Shown here: in pieces, positions 6,646 through 7,647 of the stretch
How the letters are laid out: each line of letters starts with the position of its first letter
Numbering within the stretch: the first letter of the stretch is position 1
Position numbers and translations under genes: made by a program
From: Chitinophagaceae bacterium
GTDB taxonomy: Bacteria > Bacteroidota > Bacteroidia > Chitinophagales > Chitinophagaceae
NCBI GenBank assembly: GCA_019454915.1
Contig: JACFNM010000201.1
Location: 1 to 7,647, forward strand
DNA length: 7,647 nucleotides
Direction: 5' to 3'
The notes under the pieces: model-generated
Told to the model about the DNA's origin: nothing
The model's input: the letters and a program-made list of their open reading frames with translations, nothing else
Databases searched by the model: none

Positions 6646-7647
6646 TTACGCAGAAAAGCGTTTTCCCGGGATAGCTGCTATCAGTTTTTTCGTGTAATCG
6701 TTCTGCGGGTTGGTATATACGTCTTCTGATTTTCCGGATTCAACAATTCTCCCCTGCTGCATTACCAATATCGTATCACTGATATAGTGGACCACCGACA
6801 GGTCGTGAGAAATAAAAAGCGCTGCAAAGCCGAAATCTTTTTTCAAATCATTCAGAAGATTGAGCACCTGTGCCTGTACGCTGACGTCCAGGGCAGAGAC
6901 CGACTCATCATATATCATAAAGGAAGGTTCTAACGCCAGTGCTCTTGCTATACCTATCCGCTGCCTTTGGCCGCCACTGAATTCATGTGGGTAACGGAAG
7001 TAATGATCGGGCGCCATGTTCACTTTTTCCAACAGGTGAATTACCCGTTCCTTTCGATCCCTGTCGTTTACACCCAGGTCATGTAATCTCATCACTTCCT
7101 GAATAGCCTTTCCAATCGCCGTACGTGGATTCAGCGAAGAATAAGGATCCTGAAATACTATCTGAAATTTCCGGCGCATTTGTCGCAGTCTTTTTCGATT
7201 CCATTCCAATATATTTTCCCCTTCAAAAAAGACAGAACCGGATACAGGTTCTATTAAACGAATAATACTCCTTCCGAGTGTCGTTTTTCCACATCCGGAT
7301 TCTCCAACTAATCCGACAGTCTGCCCTTCCTTTATGTCAAAACTTACTCCATCTACTGCTTTGATAAAATCCGGGGAGTGTCTTAAACCCTTCTTCTTTT
7401 TGGGAAACCATACCTTCAGTTCGCTCACCCGCAACAATGGTCCATGCCCTGGTTTCTCCTCCCGGGTTAGCCGGTTAAGCTCCCGTGTGCTATCGAAAAG
7501 GCTTTCTATTCCTGCTACGGTTTCGTTTTTTTCTGTATAGAAATGTTCAATCAGGGAAATAGCAGGATTACCTTTACTATCTGTTGCAGGTGAATCAATA
7601 AAATCATTGACCACCGGCAGTCGTTCACCTTTGGGATGAAGGACCGG
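6646..7647 (-). CDS. peptide ABC transporter ATPase, C-terminal half of a probable DppD-DppF fusion (partial)
   Basis: 333 residues are visible; the frame is open to the window edge, so the gene starts outside. The first visible residues, PVLHPKGERLPVVNDF, resemble the tail of a first OppD/DppD-type ATPase unit (the 'RP-L--RLP-v-DF' end), followed by a linker (about 24-70) and a complete second unit. Seen in that unit: Walker A GESGCGKTT (115-123), Q-loop VFQDPYSSLNPR (Q166), signature FSGGQRQRIGIARAL (223-237), Walker B with D247 and E248, D-loop SALD, H-loop H281, and the OppF/DppF-type C-terminal YTKKLIAAIPG. Walker B reads YDES where most relatives have DEP. It should energise inner-membrane uptake of di- or oligopeptides (nickel or other solutes cannot be excluded). 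A GTG at 7614 could be taken as a start but falls inside the conserved stretch. Confidence 0.88.
   Translation of the reverse strand, partial: PVLHPKGERLPVVNDFIDSPATDSKGNPAISLIEHFYTEKNETVAGIESLFDSTRELNRLTREEKPGHGPLLRVSELKVWFPKKKKGLRHSPDFIKAVDGVSFDIKEGQTVGLVGESGCGKTTLGRSIIRLIEPVSGSVFFEGENILEWNRKRLRQMRRKFQIVFQDPYSSLNPRTAIGKAIQEVMRLHDLGVNDRDRKERVIHLLEKVNMAPDHYFRYPHEFSGGQRQRIGIARALALEPSFMIYDESVSALDVSVQAQVLNLLNDLKKDFGFAALFISHDLSVVHYISDTILVMQQGRIVESGKSEDVYTNPQNDYTKKLIAAIPGKRFSA

Noticed and set aside
7612..7614. GTG as the true start of the ABC ATPase.
   Set aside because: The residues before it (PVLHPKGERLP) continue a conserved family segment in frame to the window edge.

Overview
The window looks like a core-chromosome stretch from a member of the Bacteroidota, probably near Chitinophagaceae/Chitinophagales (inference). 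The basis is protein style: a Bacteroidota-type AroA with a Cys-Gly-Glu-Ser-Gly PEP loop, AroC with a GGGHFSGR loop, AsnA of the 345-residue kind, and an ABC protein that appears to be a DppD-DppF tandem fusion. In addition, gene starts lack clear Shine-Dalgarno sequences, and several TAnnTTTG (-7 type) motifs lie upstream of genes. No tRNA, rRNA, CRISPR array, insertion sequence or phage gene was found.

Layout. The left half is on the + strand. It holds the 3' end of aroB (1-280), aroA (284-1582) and aroC (1659-2693), three steps of the shikimate-to-chorismate pathway in tight order. After a 290-bp non-coding gap comes a membrane-anchored OmpA-C-domain protein (2984-3646). A 335-bp gap follows, holding a possible 48-codon ORF and a strong intrinsic terminator (3896-3926). 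The right half is on the - strand: asnA (3982-5067), queA (5343-6392) and the C-terminal part of the fused peptide-transporter ATPase (6646 to beyond 7647). The two blocks converge at the terminator.

How the genes work together. AroB, AroA and AroC supply chorismate for aromatic amino acids, folate and quinones. AsnA makes asparagine, QueA makes the queuosine precursor in tRNA, the ABC ATPase powers peptide uptake, and the OmpA-like protein probably tethers the envelope to peptidoglycan. These are housekeeping functions, and no protein-coding defence or mobile system is present.

The least explained DNA lies between genes. One is a compact island (5212-5339) just 3' of queA, in which an outer stem encloses a nearly continuous row of hairpins. 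The other is a long inverted repeat (6419-6495) in the predicted queA 5' leader, downstream of a TACCTTTG promoter motif. Both are candidates for structured RNA or repeat elements, but neither could be matched to a known family by eye.
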